Assembly (NCBI GenBank): GCA_934091015.1
Contig: CAKOKM010000033.1
Location: 1-12,304 of the forward strand
DNA length: 12,304 nucleotides
DNA from: an uncultured Bacilli bacterium
Lineage (GTDB): Bacteria; Bacillota_I; Bacilli_A; RF39; UBA660
Direction of reading: 5' to 3'
Positions 7,079-12,304 of the stretch are shown here, piece after piece. Below the pieces are notes generated by a model. It saw only the letters and a program-made list of their open reading frames with translations. It was not told the DNA's origin and searched no databases. Positions within the stretch are counted from its first letter, which is position 1; each line of letters starts with the position of its first letter. The translations under genes were made by a program, and so were the position numbers.

Positions 7079-7807
7079 CTAGATATTTTTATATCCTTGG
7101 TTTTCTATTTCCTTTGCTAGGGATAAATCGCCTGATTTAATAATATGTCCATCTTTCATAATATGAATGTTACTAGCGTTTAACATAGTAAGAAGTGGTT
7201 CATGATGAGTTACTAATAAGATTGATGCTTCAGGATGTGTTTCTAAATATTCATTTAAACTATTTGTTACTGTTTTTAGGGAGTCTATATCTAGACCACT
7301 ATCTAATTCATCTAAAAAAATTAAGCTAGGCTCTAACATCCATAAATGGAGAAGTTCGTTTTTCTTTCTTTCTCCGCCACTCATTCCTTCATTGATTCCA
7401 CGATGAATAAAACTTTTAGGAATATCTAATTTTTCACAAATAGATGTCATTTTTTTATTAAAATCAAATATTGATATTGGAGTAAGATTATTTTCATTTA
7501 ATCTTAGTCTTAACATTTCCGCATTTGATACGCCAGGTATTTCAATTGGGCTTTGATTTAAAAGATAAATTCCTAATCTTGCACGCTCGCTTACATTTAG
7601 TTTTAATAAGTCAGTATCATTATAATTGATACTACCACCTGTTACGATATAATTAGGATCGCCCATAATAGTTTTACATATAGTGCTTTTACCTATTCCA
7701 TTTGGACCCATAATGGCGTGAACTTCTTTTTCATTTATAGTTAAATTAAAATCTTTTAATATTTCTTTTTCTCCAACTGATACATTTAAATTTTTAATTG
7801 TTAGCAT
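7079..7807 (-). CDS. sufC: SUF system ATPase SufC
   Basis: An ABC-type ATPase that drives conformational change of the SufB/D scaffold during iron-sulfur cluster assembly. At 242 aa it is close to the usual 245-255. It shows Walker A GPNGIGKST (34-42), Q-loop Gln85 (YLLNQSP), the ABC signature MSGGERKK (142-149), Walker B LIFLDELDSGLD (162-173, the SufC-typical ELDSGLD) and the switch histidine His201 (VTHHE). There is no membrane segment, so it is a soluble SufC, not a transporter. GGAGG lies about 8 nt before the ATG. It is first in the operon, 13 nt before the SufB/D-like gene. Confidence 0.96.
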   Translation of the reverse strand: MLTIKNLNVSVGEKEILKDFNLTINEKEVHAIMGPNGIGKSTICKTIMGDPNYIVTGGSINYNDTDLLKLNVSERARLGIYLLNQSPIEIPGVSNAEMLRLRLNENNLTPISIFDFNKKMTSICEKLDIPKSFIHRGINEGMSGGERKKNELLHLWMLEPSLIFLDELDSGLDIDSLKTVTNSLNEYLETHPEASILLVTHHEPLLTMLNASNIHIMKDGHIIKSGDLSLAKEIENQGYKNI

Positions 7808-7826
7808 GATAAATACCTCCGAAATT

Positions 7827-7855
7827 ATTTTACAATAATCTAATAAAAACTACAA
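7827..7855 (-). promoter_or_regulatory. Candidate SUF operon promoter
   Basis: Minus-strand TAAAAT (7827-7832), 17-nt spacer, and a weak -35 TTGTAG (7850-7855). The -35 would lie inside the stem of the preceding gene's terminator, leaving no separate spacer. No iron- or redox-regulator operator is evident. Confidence 0.35.
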
Positions 7856-7880
7856 ATATAGTTTTAATATTTGTAGTTTT
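7841..7880 (-). terminator. Terminator of the 200-aa helical-repeat gene
   Basis: Perfect 14-bp stem (7846-7859 with 7867-7880), 7-nt loop, with a U-rich tail on the minus strand (TTTTTATTA). The stem begins within the stop codon of the upstream gene. It separates that gene from the SUF operon. Confidence 0.85.
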
Positions 7881-8481
7881 ATCTGTGATATTTTTCGCTA
7901 TTTTCGAGTTTAAATTCAGAAATCAATCCTTTATTTTTAAATTCGGCTAATAACACTGCTTTAATATCATCATCCATTTTAGCAGAACTAAATAAGTATT
8001 CAAAATCATCTAGTATTAATTTACCAGCATTTTGTGAGTAATCTGAAATTAATCCTTTACTTTTATATCCTATTTCTAAAAGCCTTTTTATATGTGAATC
8101 CAACTTCATTGCTTCACATAAAAAATTAAAATCATCTAATGTGACTGCATTATTATCTTGTATTCGGTTTTTAATATCATCAAACTTTGAATATTCTGAA
8201 ATTATTTGAGGATCATCGCAATTTAAAATAAATGCTTCTCTATCACTTAATTCACCACCATTTTTTATTTTTTCTAACAAATCGTCAGCTTCTTTGGTAA
8301 AGTTTATACGATTATTAGCAAATAATTCGTATTCCTGTTTAATTGATGCAATCGCTAAACTTTTAAGATCATCTTCAGAATATTTATCTTTGTATTTGGT
8401 TTTTAATTTAGCTAATCTTTCACTTATGTCTAAATTAGGATTATTGTTTATTTCATCAATACTTATAGTTATTTTCTGCAT
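7879..8481 (-). CDS. Hypothetical protein with paired helical repeats
   Basis: A 200-aa soluble, acidic and lysine-rich protein of no family I recognise. The second half contains two clear tandem repeats of about 37 residues: 112-148 (starts TLDDFNFL, ends KSKGLISDY) and 153-190 (LILDDFEYL to KNKGLISEF). A weaker third unit may lie near 77-100 (LSDREAFI to ISEYSKF). Each repeat is predicted helix-turn-helix with the pattern LDDFxxL...AxKxDxxIKxxLxxxxKxKGLISxx. Repeats of this kind usually make protein-binding surfaces, but no partner is evident. AGAGGA lies 9 nt before the ATG, and a TATAAT (8505-8510, minus) lies upstream with only a poor -35. It is a single-gene unit with its own terminator. 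Confidence 0.75.
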   Translation of the reverse strand: MQKITISIDEINNNPNLDISERLAKLKTKYKDKYSEDDLKSLAIASIKQEYELFANNRINFTKEADDLLEKIKNGGELSDREAFILNCDDPQIISEYSKFDDIKNRIQDNNAVTLDDFNFLCEAMKLDSHIKRLLEIGYKSKGLISDYSQNAGKLILDDFEYLFSSAKMDDDIKAVLLAEFKNKGLISEFKLENSEKYHR

Positions 8482-8566
8482 ATTTGATTTTCCTCTTTTA
8501 TTAAATTATAATAAATAAATTTTGAAATTTAATATTTATTTAAATAGTTAACAAAACTTTACATTG

Positions 8567-8896
8567 TTATTTATAATAATTCTCTTTGTTTTTACTTATA
8601 ATTTTGATATCTTCGTCACAATAATATTCTTTATAGATATTTTCATAATCTGATGCTAAATTGTTATTAAATGTATAACAGTAATTTAGTAGTTTATAAA
8701 ATAAATTTTTAACTTCTTCATCTTTTACAAATGGCAAACTTAATATGGAATCAAATAGTTTGCTTATAATATATTCACTAGTTACATGGTATTTTATAAT
8801 TTCTTCAACTTCCTCACTAAGACTATCTAATTGTTTACCAGATATTTCAATTAGGTCATTTATTAGTTCCTTTATTTCTTGAAAATCTTTTTTCAT
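8567..8896 (-). CDS. Hypothetical 109-aa helical protein
   Basis: A small, acidic, mostly alpha-helical protein (KELINDLIEISGKQLDSL, then EEVEEIIKYH), with two cysteines and a tyrosine/lysine-rich tail. There is no membrane segment or known motif. The start is supported by GGGG 4-5 nt upstream. It lies 10 nt after a 56-aa gene and most likely forms a two-gene operon with it. I do not recognise the family. No convincing terminator follows; an imperfect TAACAA/TTGTTA hairpin after the stop lacks a U-run. Confidence 0.65.
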   Translation of the reverse strand: MKKDFQEIKELINDLIEISGKQLDSLSEEVEEIIKYHVTSEYIISKLFDSILSLPFVKDEEVKNLFYKLLNYCYTFNNNLASDYENIYKEYYCDEDIKIISKNKENYYK

Positions 8897-8906
8897 ACTT
8901 ACCCCA

Positions 8907-9077
8907 CTATTTCGAATTTTGAAAACAAATTTTAATTAATATTTTTAGATAATTATTTGACAAATTTGATCTAGCGACAATGATTTCTTCAGCATTCATT
9001 CTGTAAAGTGCATCGGCAACTCTTCCTACATGGTTTAATAATTGAGTTTTGATTTCCATATCATTAATTTTTAGCAT
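8907..9077 (-). CDS. Small hypothetical protein, 56 aa
   Basis: A short complete ORF beginning MLKINDMEIKTQLLNHVG and continuing RVADALYRMNAEEIIVAR, ending at TAG 8907-8909. It looks like a real gene: a well-formed amphipathic helix pattern, a downstream partner 10 nt away whose ribosome site lies just past this stop, AAAGGA upstream (spacing about 11 nt), and an extended -10 promoter at 9100-9108. Its use of GCC, GTC and ATC codons is unusual for this AT-rich window, hinting at a different origin. An in-frame ATG at codon 7 is a possible alternative start. Function unknown. Confidence 0.55.
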   Translation of the reverse strand: MLKINDMEIKTQLLNHVGRVADALYRMNAEEIIVARSNLSNNYLKILIKICFQNSK

Positions 9078-9099
9078 AAATAATCATTTCCTTTAACTA

Positions 9100-9108
9100 A
9101 TTATAACA
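9100..9108 (-). promoter_or_regulatory. Extended -10 promoter of the 56/109-aa gene pair
   Basis: Minus-strand TG-T-TATAAT, a perfect extended -10, 22 nt before the ATG at 9077. No good -35 is present at 16-18 nt. It sits at the end of the decayed DUF1016 remnant, so it may have arisen from degenerated coding sequence. Confidence 0.45.
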
Positions 9109-9109
9109 T

Positions 9110-9311
9110 TAATATTTGTTGACTTATATAATAATTTATTTTTTTATAATACAAAAAATTTGTTTTATCTAATTACAACATTTAGAAATAATGATCCCAT
9201 GTCAATTGTGTCGACATTGTTGACACTTTTTAACAATAAATACTTTGTCAAATCATTTTATTCCAAATAAGAAACGTCAATTATTTTTTTACCAATTTCT
9301 CTTGCATTTCC
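9110..9311 (-). pseudogene. Decayed DUF1016/YhcG nuclease remnant
   Basis: No intact ORF exists here, but the minus strand decodes as broken DUF1016 N-terminal domain. From 9226 down it reads VSTMSTQLTWDHYF, stop, ML, stop, LDKTNF, then KKINYYISQQIL. This matches VPTLSGKLTWSHWYEML and NKIEYYVNQCEI of the intact nuclease at 10511-11410 (its residues 90-122), with TAA in place of a Glu and a Ser codon. Further upstream, 9311-9261 reads GNAREIGKKIIDVSYLE, resembling the family's YGKxIIxxxSxxL segment. The part between is deleted or frameshifted, and no nuclease domain remains. It lies just downstream of dinD. The match is by eye and the first fragment is less certain than the second. Confidence 0.6.
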
Positions 9312-9338
9312 TTATTTTGAATGGTCTTTAACTTTATA

Positions 9339-10157
9339 TTATTTCATTTTCTTAGTTTCTTTTTCTAATTCTTTTAAACTTGTCTTTGGAGTTGGTAAAA
9401 TTTCAGGCATAGTACCACCTAATCTTTTAATACTATTTCTTACTTCTTTACCTACTTCATAATGAACAGAATTAGCAGTATATTCATTATCTACTTTATC
9501 TCTTTTTAATTTAGCATCTGTTTGAGCAATTCTAAATATATTATCTGCAAGTTCTTCACTCCCCATATTATCTAGAATATCTTCTCTATATCTTAATTTT
9601 TTTCTTTTAAAAATATCATCTGCTGTTTCACCATTATAAAGTCCTTTATATCCTGCATTGTGAAATCTTGCTAAATCTTTTACACCACTATTAACTGCAG
9701 TCATATTTAAATTATAGTTTCCTTTTCTTATTTGATATCTTCTATATAATCTTTTCTCATCTTCAGTTAGTTCGTTATATTCTTTTTCATTTAATTCTTG
9801 TTTTCTTGTTTGAATAGCAAAATATGTTTGAGCAAGTGCTATTATTTCTTTCTTGGGATTTCCATTCATCACAATCAAATAACAAGCGTATCTAGATAAT
9901 TTATAATCTATAACATTTCTTGTTGCACCTTTTGCTAATTTTATCATTTTGCGTTGTACCGCAAAATGATCATCTACGTTATTTTTACTTTCTTTACAAG
10001 CTACTTTAGCTCTTTCAATTAAATCATTTATACTACGCCACTGATAATATCCTAAAATATTTTGTAATTCCCTTGCTAACCAATATTCATGCTTATTTTC
10101 ATCTATATGTTTAATATCTTCAAATACTTTTTCTGTATATTCTTTTATTTCATTCAT
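9339..10157 (-). CDS. dinD: DNA damage-inducible protein D (DinD), BRO-N family
   Basis: A 272-aa protein matching DinD over its length (E. coli DinD is 274 aa). An N-terminal BRO-type domain (about 1-110) has EYWLARELQNILGYYQW and the diagnostic LSRYACYLIVMNGNP and TYFAIQTRKQEL. The central part has GYKGLYNG and ILDNMGSEELADNIFRIAQT; the end has VHYEVGKEVRNSI and LGGTMPEILPTP. In E. coli, dinD is SOS-induced and the protein has been reported to inhibit RecA strand exchange; in other bacteria it often sits in type I restriction-modification loci. I chose ATG 10157 (AAGGAG 9 nt upstream) over an in-frame start at 10193, which would read through that site and the stub of the previous gene. No LexA-type GAAC-N4-GTTC box is visible upstream. 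Confidence 0.9.
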   Translation of the reverse strand: MNEIKEYTEKVFEDIKHIDENKHEYWLARELQNILGYYQWRSINDLIERAKVACKESKNNVDDHFAVQRKMIKLAKGATRNVIDYKLSRYACYLIVMNGNPKKEIIALAQTYFAIQTRKQELNEKEYNELTEDEKRLYRRYQIRKGNYNLNMTAVNSGVKDLARFHNAGYKGLYNGETADDIFKRKKLRYREDILDNMGSEELADNIFRIAQTDAKLKRDKVDNEYTANSVHYEVGKEVRNSIKRLGGTMPEILPTPKTSLKELEKETKKMK

Positions 10158-10173
10158 TTTATCAATCTCCTTT

Positions 10174-10337
10174 CTACGGACTACAAGTCTCAATTTTTAA
10201 TTTATTATTTTTAATCTTAAACTTAATACTTCCGTCCTCATCTGTTCTATATATTTTTGAATGATCTAGATTATTTAATACTTCCTTATTTGGATGACCA
10301 TACCTATTATTTTTTGCGGTGACATACGTTTATACAT
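10174..10337 (-). pseudogene. Frameshifted stub of a ComEC-type MBL-fold gene
   Basis: The last ~45 codons of an MBL-fold gene survive (NNRYGHPNKEVLNN, IYRTDEDGS, KLKIETCSP, stop at 10174-10176), nearly identical to the C-terminus of the gene at 11422-11805. A 226-nt deletion removes the GD and HHGS metal motifs. The residual start region (MYKRMSP, ATG at 10337) is joined out of frame and stops early. The stop and its AAAGGAG flank now provide the ribosome site for dinD 16 nt further on. Non-functional as a hydrolase. Confidence 0.8.
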
Positions 10338-10510
10338 ATAAATTTGAGCAAAAAAGATTGCAAATTAAAATTCAATTAGTTTTTAAAATTTTAATGTTTT
10401 AAATTAATTTTTTTGACTTTTTATGATTTCTTCGATTGTGTTTATTTGCTTAATTAAATCCTTAAACTCTTCAACATTTTTAAAAATGTTATCACATCCT
10501 ATACATTAAA
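10338..10510. other. Spacer between nuclease and MBL stub
   Basis: Conserved in the right copy (11806-11977) with only a handful of differences. It contains a perfect 18-bp palindrome (10473-10490, AACATTTTTAAAAATGTT) and AT-rich inverted sequence near 10375-10400. On the minus strand, 10404-10505 is open without a start codon and reads CIGCDNIFKNVEEFKDLIKQ, which resembles the C-terminus of a former protein with a CxxC pair. No promoter or terminator that I can defend. Confidence 0.5.
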
Positions 10511-11410
10511 TCATATTAATTCATATTCTCTAGCAATTATTCTATTATCAGAGCAATATTTAATTACATATTCATTGTCTTGCTTACAAATAATAATTCC
10601 TACTGTATCATTTTCTTCAATGGTTTTTATATTTTTATCAATATAATTCATATAAGTCATAATTTGTCCTGTATGCTCTTTCTTAAGTTCAGTTACTTTT
10701 AATTCTACAACTACATAACACTTGTATTTAATATTATAAAGCAGTAAATCAATATAATTATATCTATCATCTAATTTGATCTTATATTCGTTATCAATAA
10801 AAGTGAATCCATTACCTAATTCTTTTAAAAACGTTGGAATGTCCTCAAGTATTAATTTTTGCAGTATTTTTTCAGATATAATTTCTTTTTTATTACTATT
10901 TCTAATATGAATAGGATTTTTAACAAAGTCTATTATTCTTATATCATTCCTACTTTTCAATTTATTTCTTGTATCAGCTGGTATTCTTTCATACTCATTA
11001 GATTTTATTTTATTTCTTAATTGCCTAACATCTAAATTATAGATTTCACATTGATTGACATAATATTCTATTTTATTTATATCATCAAATGATAACATTT
11101 CATACCAATGACTCCATGTTAACTTTCCCGACAATGTCGGGACTTTTTCAATTATATTATAAAATTGTTTAATTTTATATAATAATGATGACGTATATTT
11201 TTTACCAAATTTATTTGTTAATCTTTTAGAGTAGTCCTTTATTACATTTTTTCCATACTTAGTATCTACATTTTTAAGTAGTTCTCCAACTTCTAAATAT
11301 GTTTTTATTTTTTCCTTTGCTTTTGAATAATCTTTTACATTTTGATATATTTCATGATTTAATATCTTGTTTTCTATTTGTTGATATGTTTTATCTATTT
11401 CGTCTATCAT
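10511..11410 (-). CDS. DUF1016/YhcG-type PD-(D/E)XK nuclease
   Basis: A 299-aa two-domain protein. The N-terminal DUF1016 domain (about 30-145) shows YLEVGELL, YGKNVIKDYSKRL, FGKKYTSSLLYKIKQFY, TLSGKLTWSHWYEML and LDVRQLRNKIKSNEYERI. The C-terminal PD-(D/E)XK domain (about 190-290) shows LGNGFTFI, the catalytic Asp221 in YNYIDLLLY, the E-x-K pair Glu236/Lys238 in VVVELKV, and a following Gln249 (GQIMTYMNYID). The family is predicted to be nucleases and often lies next to restriction-modification and other defence genes; its substrate is not established. AAAGGAG precedes the ATG by 4 nt. It lies 11 nt after the truncated MBL gene, so the two were an operon. It ends in TGA, matching the end of the duplicate at 11978. 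All catalytic residues are present, so it may be active. Confidence 0.9.
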   Translation of the reverse strand: MIDEIDKTYQQIENKILNHEIYQNVKDYSKAKEKIKTYLEVGELLKNVDTKYGKNVIKDYSKRLTNKFGKKYTSSLLYKIKQFYNIIEKVPTLSGKLTWSHWYEMLSFDDINKIEYYVNQCEIYNLDVRQLRNKIKSNEYERIPADTRNKLKSRNDIRIIDFVKNPIHIRNSNKKEIISEKILQKLILEDIPTFLKELGNGFTFIDNEYKIKLDDRYNYIDLLLYNIKYKCYVVVELKVTELKKEHTGQIMTYMNYIDKNIKTIEENDTVGIIICKQDNEYVIKYCSDNRIIAREYELI

Positions 11411-11421
11411 ATTACTCCTTT

Positions 11422-11805
11422 CTACGAACTACAAGTCTCAATTTTCAATTTATTATTTTTAATCTTAAACATAATACTTCCTTCCTCATCTGTTCTATAT
11501 ATTTTTGAATGATCTAGATTATTTAATACTTCTTTATTTGGATGACCATACCTATTATTCTTTCCAACACTAATAATGGAATAATTTGGATTTATTTCAT
11601 TTATAAATTCTTTACTACTACTTGTTTTACTTCCATGGTGTCCAATTTTTAATATATCAATATTTAATATATTATATCTTTCTAATATATCATTTTCTTT
11701 GTCTACTCCAGCATCACCCATAAACATAAATTTATAATTATTTATTAAATAAATACTATCTCCCATATGGTCAAAGTCTCCATGTGGTGACATACGTTTA
11801 TGCAT
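11422..11805 (-). CDS. Truncated ComEC-type MBL-fold hydrolase, probably degraded
   Basis: A 127-aa ORF related to the metallo-beta-lactamase-fold domain found at the C-terminus of ComEC and in stand-alone secreted or cytoplasmic homologues. It keeps HGDFDH (8-13, His8/Asp10/Asp12/His13), MGDA (Asp31), GHHGSKTSSS (55-64) and YGHP (His88). Full domains have roughly 60-80 more residues between HxDxDH and the GD motif; here SIYLINNYKFMFMGDA joins them directly, suggesting an internal deletion. There is also no N-terminal extension, no signal peptide and no ribosome site before the ATG. Probably a deletion derivative that may still be translated; whether it folds is doubtful. Followed 11 nt later by the nuclease gene. 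Confidence 0.7.
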   Translation of the reverse strand: MHKRMSPHGDFDHMGDSIYLINNYKFMFMGDAGVDKENDILERYNILNIDILKIGHHGSKTSSSKEFINEINPNYSIISVGKNNRYGHPNKEVLNNLDHSKIYRTDEEGSIMFKIKNNKLKIETCSS

Positions 11806-11977
11806 ATAAATTTGAGCTAAAAAGATTGCAAATTAAAATTCAATTAGTTTTTAAAATTTTAATGTTTTAAATTAATTTTTTTGACTTTTATGATTTCTTC
11901 GGTTGTTTTTATTTGCTTAATTAAATCCTTAAACTCTTCAACATTTTTAAAAATGTTATCGCATCCTATACATTAAA
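11806..11977. other. Spacer between right nuclease and truncated MBL gene
   Basis: Counterpart of 10338-10510, including the 18-bp palindrome (11940-11957). The start-less minus frame at 11859-11972 reads CIGCDNIFKNVEEFKDLIKQ as in the left copy, then diverges after a one-base length change in an A-run. The Cys codon differs silently (TGC versus TGT). No gene or regulatory site supported. Confidence 0.5.
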
Positions 11978-12304
11978 TCATATTAATTCATATTCTCTAG
12001 CAATTATTCTATCATCAGAGCAATATTTAATTACATATTCATTTTCTTGCTTACAAATGATAATTCCTACTGTATCATTTTCTTCAATTATTTTTATATT
12101 CTTATCTATATAATTCATATAAGTCATAATTTGTCCTGTATGCTCTTTCTTAAGTTCTGTTATCTTTAATTCTACAACTACATAACACTTGTATTTAATA
12201 TTATAAAGCAGTAAATCAATATAGTTATATCTATTACCTAATTTAATTGGATATTCACTTTTTATAAATGTAAATCCATTTCCTAATTCTTCTAGAAAAT
12301 TTTC
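11978..12304 (-). CDS. Second DUF1016/YhcG PD-(D/E)XK nuclease, 5' end outside window
   Basis: The last 108 codons of a second nuclease, ending AREYELI-TGA exactly like the first copy. It covers the catalytic domain from FLEELGNGFTFI: the aspartate of YNYIDLLLY, the E-x-K of VVVELKI and GQIMTYMNYIDKN are all kept. Compared with 10511-11410, I count about 10 amino-acid differences in 106 positions, half of them in the short stretch before the catalytic Asp (IKSEYPIKLGNR versus IDNEYKIKLDDR). Whether the N-terminal DUF1016 domain is present and intact cannot be seen. Both copies could be functional. Confidence 0.85.
   Translation of the reverse strand, partial: ENFLEELGNGFTFIKSEYPIKLGNRYNYIDLLLYNIKYKCYVVVELKITELKKEHTGQIMTYMNYIDKNIKIIEENDTVGIIICKQENEYVIKYCSDDRIIAREYELI

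Larger units (their letters stand above)
10167..10837. repeat. Left copy of a tandem nuclease/MBL duplication
   Basis: Matches the right copy at 11415-12304: 10167-10311 pairs with 11415-11559 (5 mismatches seen in 145 bp) and 10318-10837 with 11786-12304. Relative to the right copy, 226 nt are missing and replaced by TTTTGC (10312-10317). Similarity starts exactly at the AAAGGAG ribosome site; left of it the two copies lead into different genes (dinD here, the nuclease there). The rest of the nuclease gene up to 11410 probably belongs to the unit, but its counterpart is outside the window. Confidence 0.85.
11415..12304. repeat. Right copy of the nuclease/MBL duplication, cut by window edge
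   Basis: Direct repeat of 10167-10837 in the same orientation. It contains 226 nt (11560-11785) lost from the left copy. Near the window edge similarity falls: the nuclease residues before the catalytic Asp are more divergent than the MBL tail and the spacer. The unit is nuclease, spacer, MBL in transcription order. Confidence 0.85.

Noticed and set aside
9200..9226. Palindromic-looking block (TGTCAA, TGTCGACA, TTGACA) resembling an operator or dyad promoter.
   Set aside because: It is not a perfect palindrome, no -10 sits at a usable distance from either TTGACA, and the same bases decode as STMSTQLTW of the DUF1016 remnant, where the intact gene also has a palindrome-like sequence.
10158..10193. 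Upstream in-frame start giving dinD 12 extra residues (MRLVVRRKEIDK).
   Set aside because: It would translate the AAGGAG ribosome site and the end of the MBL stub; the ATG at 10157 has ideal spacing and matches DinD length.
10473..10490. 18-bp perfect palindrome after each nuclease as a rho-independent terminator.
   Set aside because: There is no loop and no following U-run on the minus strand; in such AT-rich sequence a palindrome like this carries little weight.
11127..11143. GC-rich inverted repeat CCCGACA-A-TGTCGGG within the nuclease gene, as a terminator or protein-binding site.
   Set aside because: It lies inside an intact, conserved coding segment (VPTLSGKL) with no U-run; likely a by-product of the codons.
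1..12304. CRISPR arrays, tRNA or rRNA genes, insertion sequence ends.
   Set aside because: No regularly spaced repeats, cloverleaf-like segments, rRNA motifs or transposase frames were seen; the only long repeat is the nuclease/MBL duplication.

Overview
The window is very AT-rich (well under one third G+C by eye) and packed with short, closely spaced genes. UGA is a stop codon here: the SufB/SufD-family gene and the complete DUF1016 nuclease both end in TGA, and tryptophan is encoded by TGG. The genetic code is therefore standard, not the Mycoplasma code. AT content, Shine-Dalgarno style (GGAGG, AAAGGAG), a mollicute-like peptide deformylase and a SUF operon with SufU point to a low-GC Firmicute, probably an uncultured gut-type Bacilli/Mollicutes relative. 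That assignment is inference from gene content.

Positions 1-2200 hold small single genes: a partial unknown protein (minus), a three-helix membrane protein (plus), a Flp/class III signal-type pilin precursor (minus), a DUF192 protein (plus, divergent from the pilin with overlapping promoters) and peptide deformylase (plus). A 12-bp-stem terminator separates peptide deformylase from the convergent operon.

Positions 2195-8481 are the housekeeping core, all on the minus strand. uppS-cdsA-rseP makes the polyprenyl carrier lipid, CDP-diacylglycerol and the site-2 protease; dxr, often found between cdsA and rseP, is absent. Next comes a compact SUF iron-sulfur operon, sufC-(short SufB/D)-sufS-sufU, bounded by terminators, with one 207-aa SufB/SufD-family protein instead of separate full-length SufB and SufD. 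Several junctions are TAATG overlaps, or have the next gene's ribosome site written in the previous gene's last codons. A 200-aa helical-repeat protein of unknown function precedes sufC as its own unit.

Positions 8567-12304 look like an accessory island, also on the minus strand: two small unknown genes (56 and 109 aa, the first easily missed), a decayed DUF1016/YhcG nuclease remnant, dinD, and a tandem duplication of a DUF1016/YhcG PD-(D/E)XK nuclease plus a ComEC-type metallo-beta-lactamase-fold gene. In the left copy the MBL gene is reduced to a frameshifted stub. In the right copy it is an internally deleted ORF that keeps most metal ligands. The right nuclease runs off the window. DUF1016 nucleases and DinD often accompany type I restriction-modification loci, so such a locus may lie beyond the right edge; no restriction gene is visible here.
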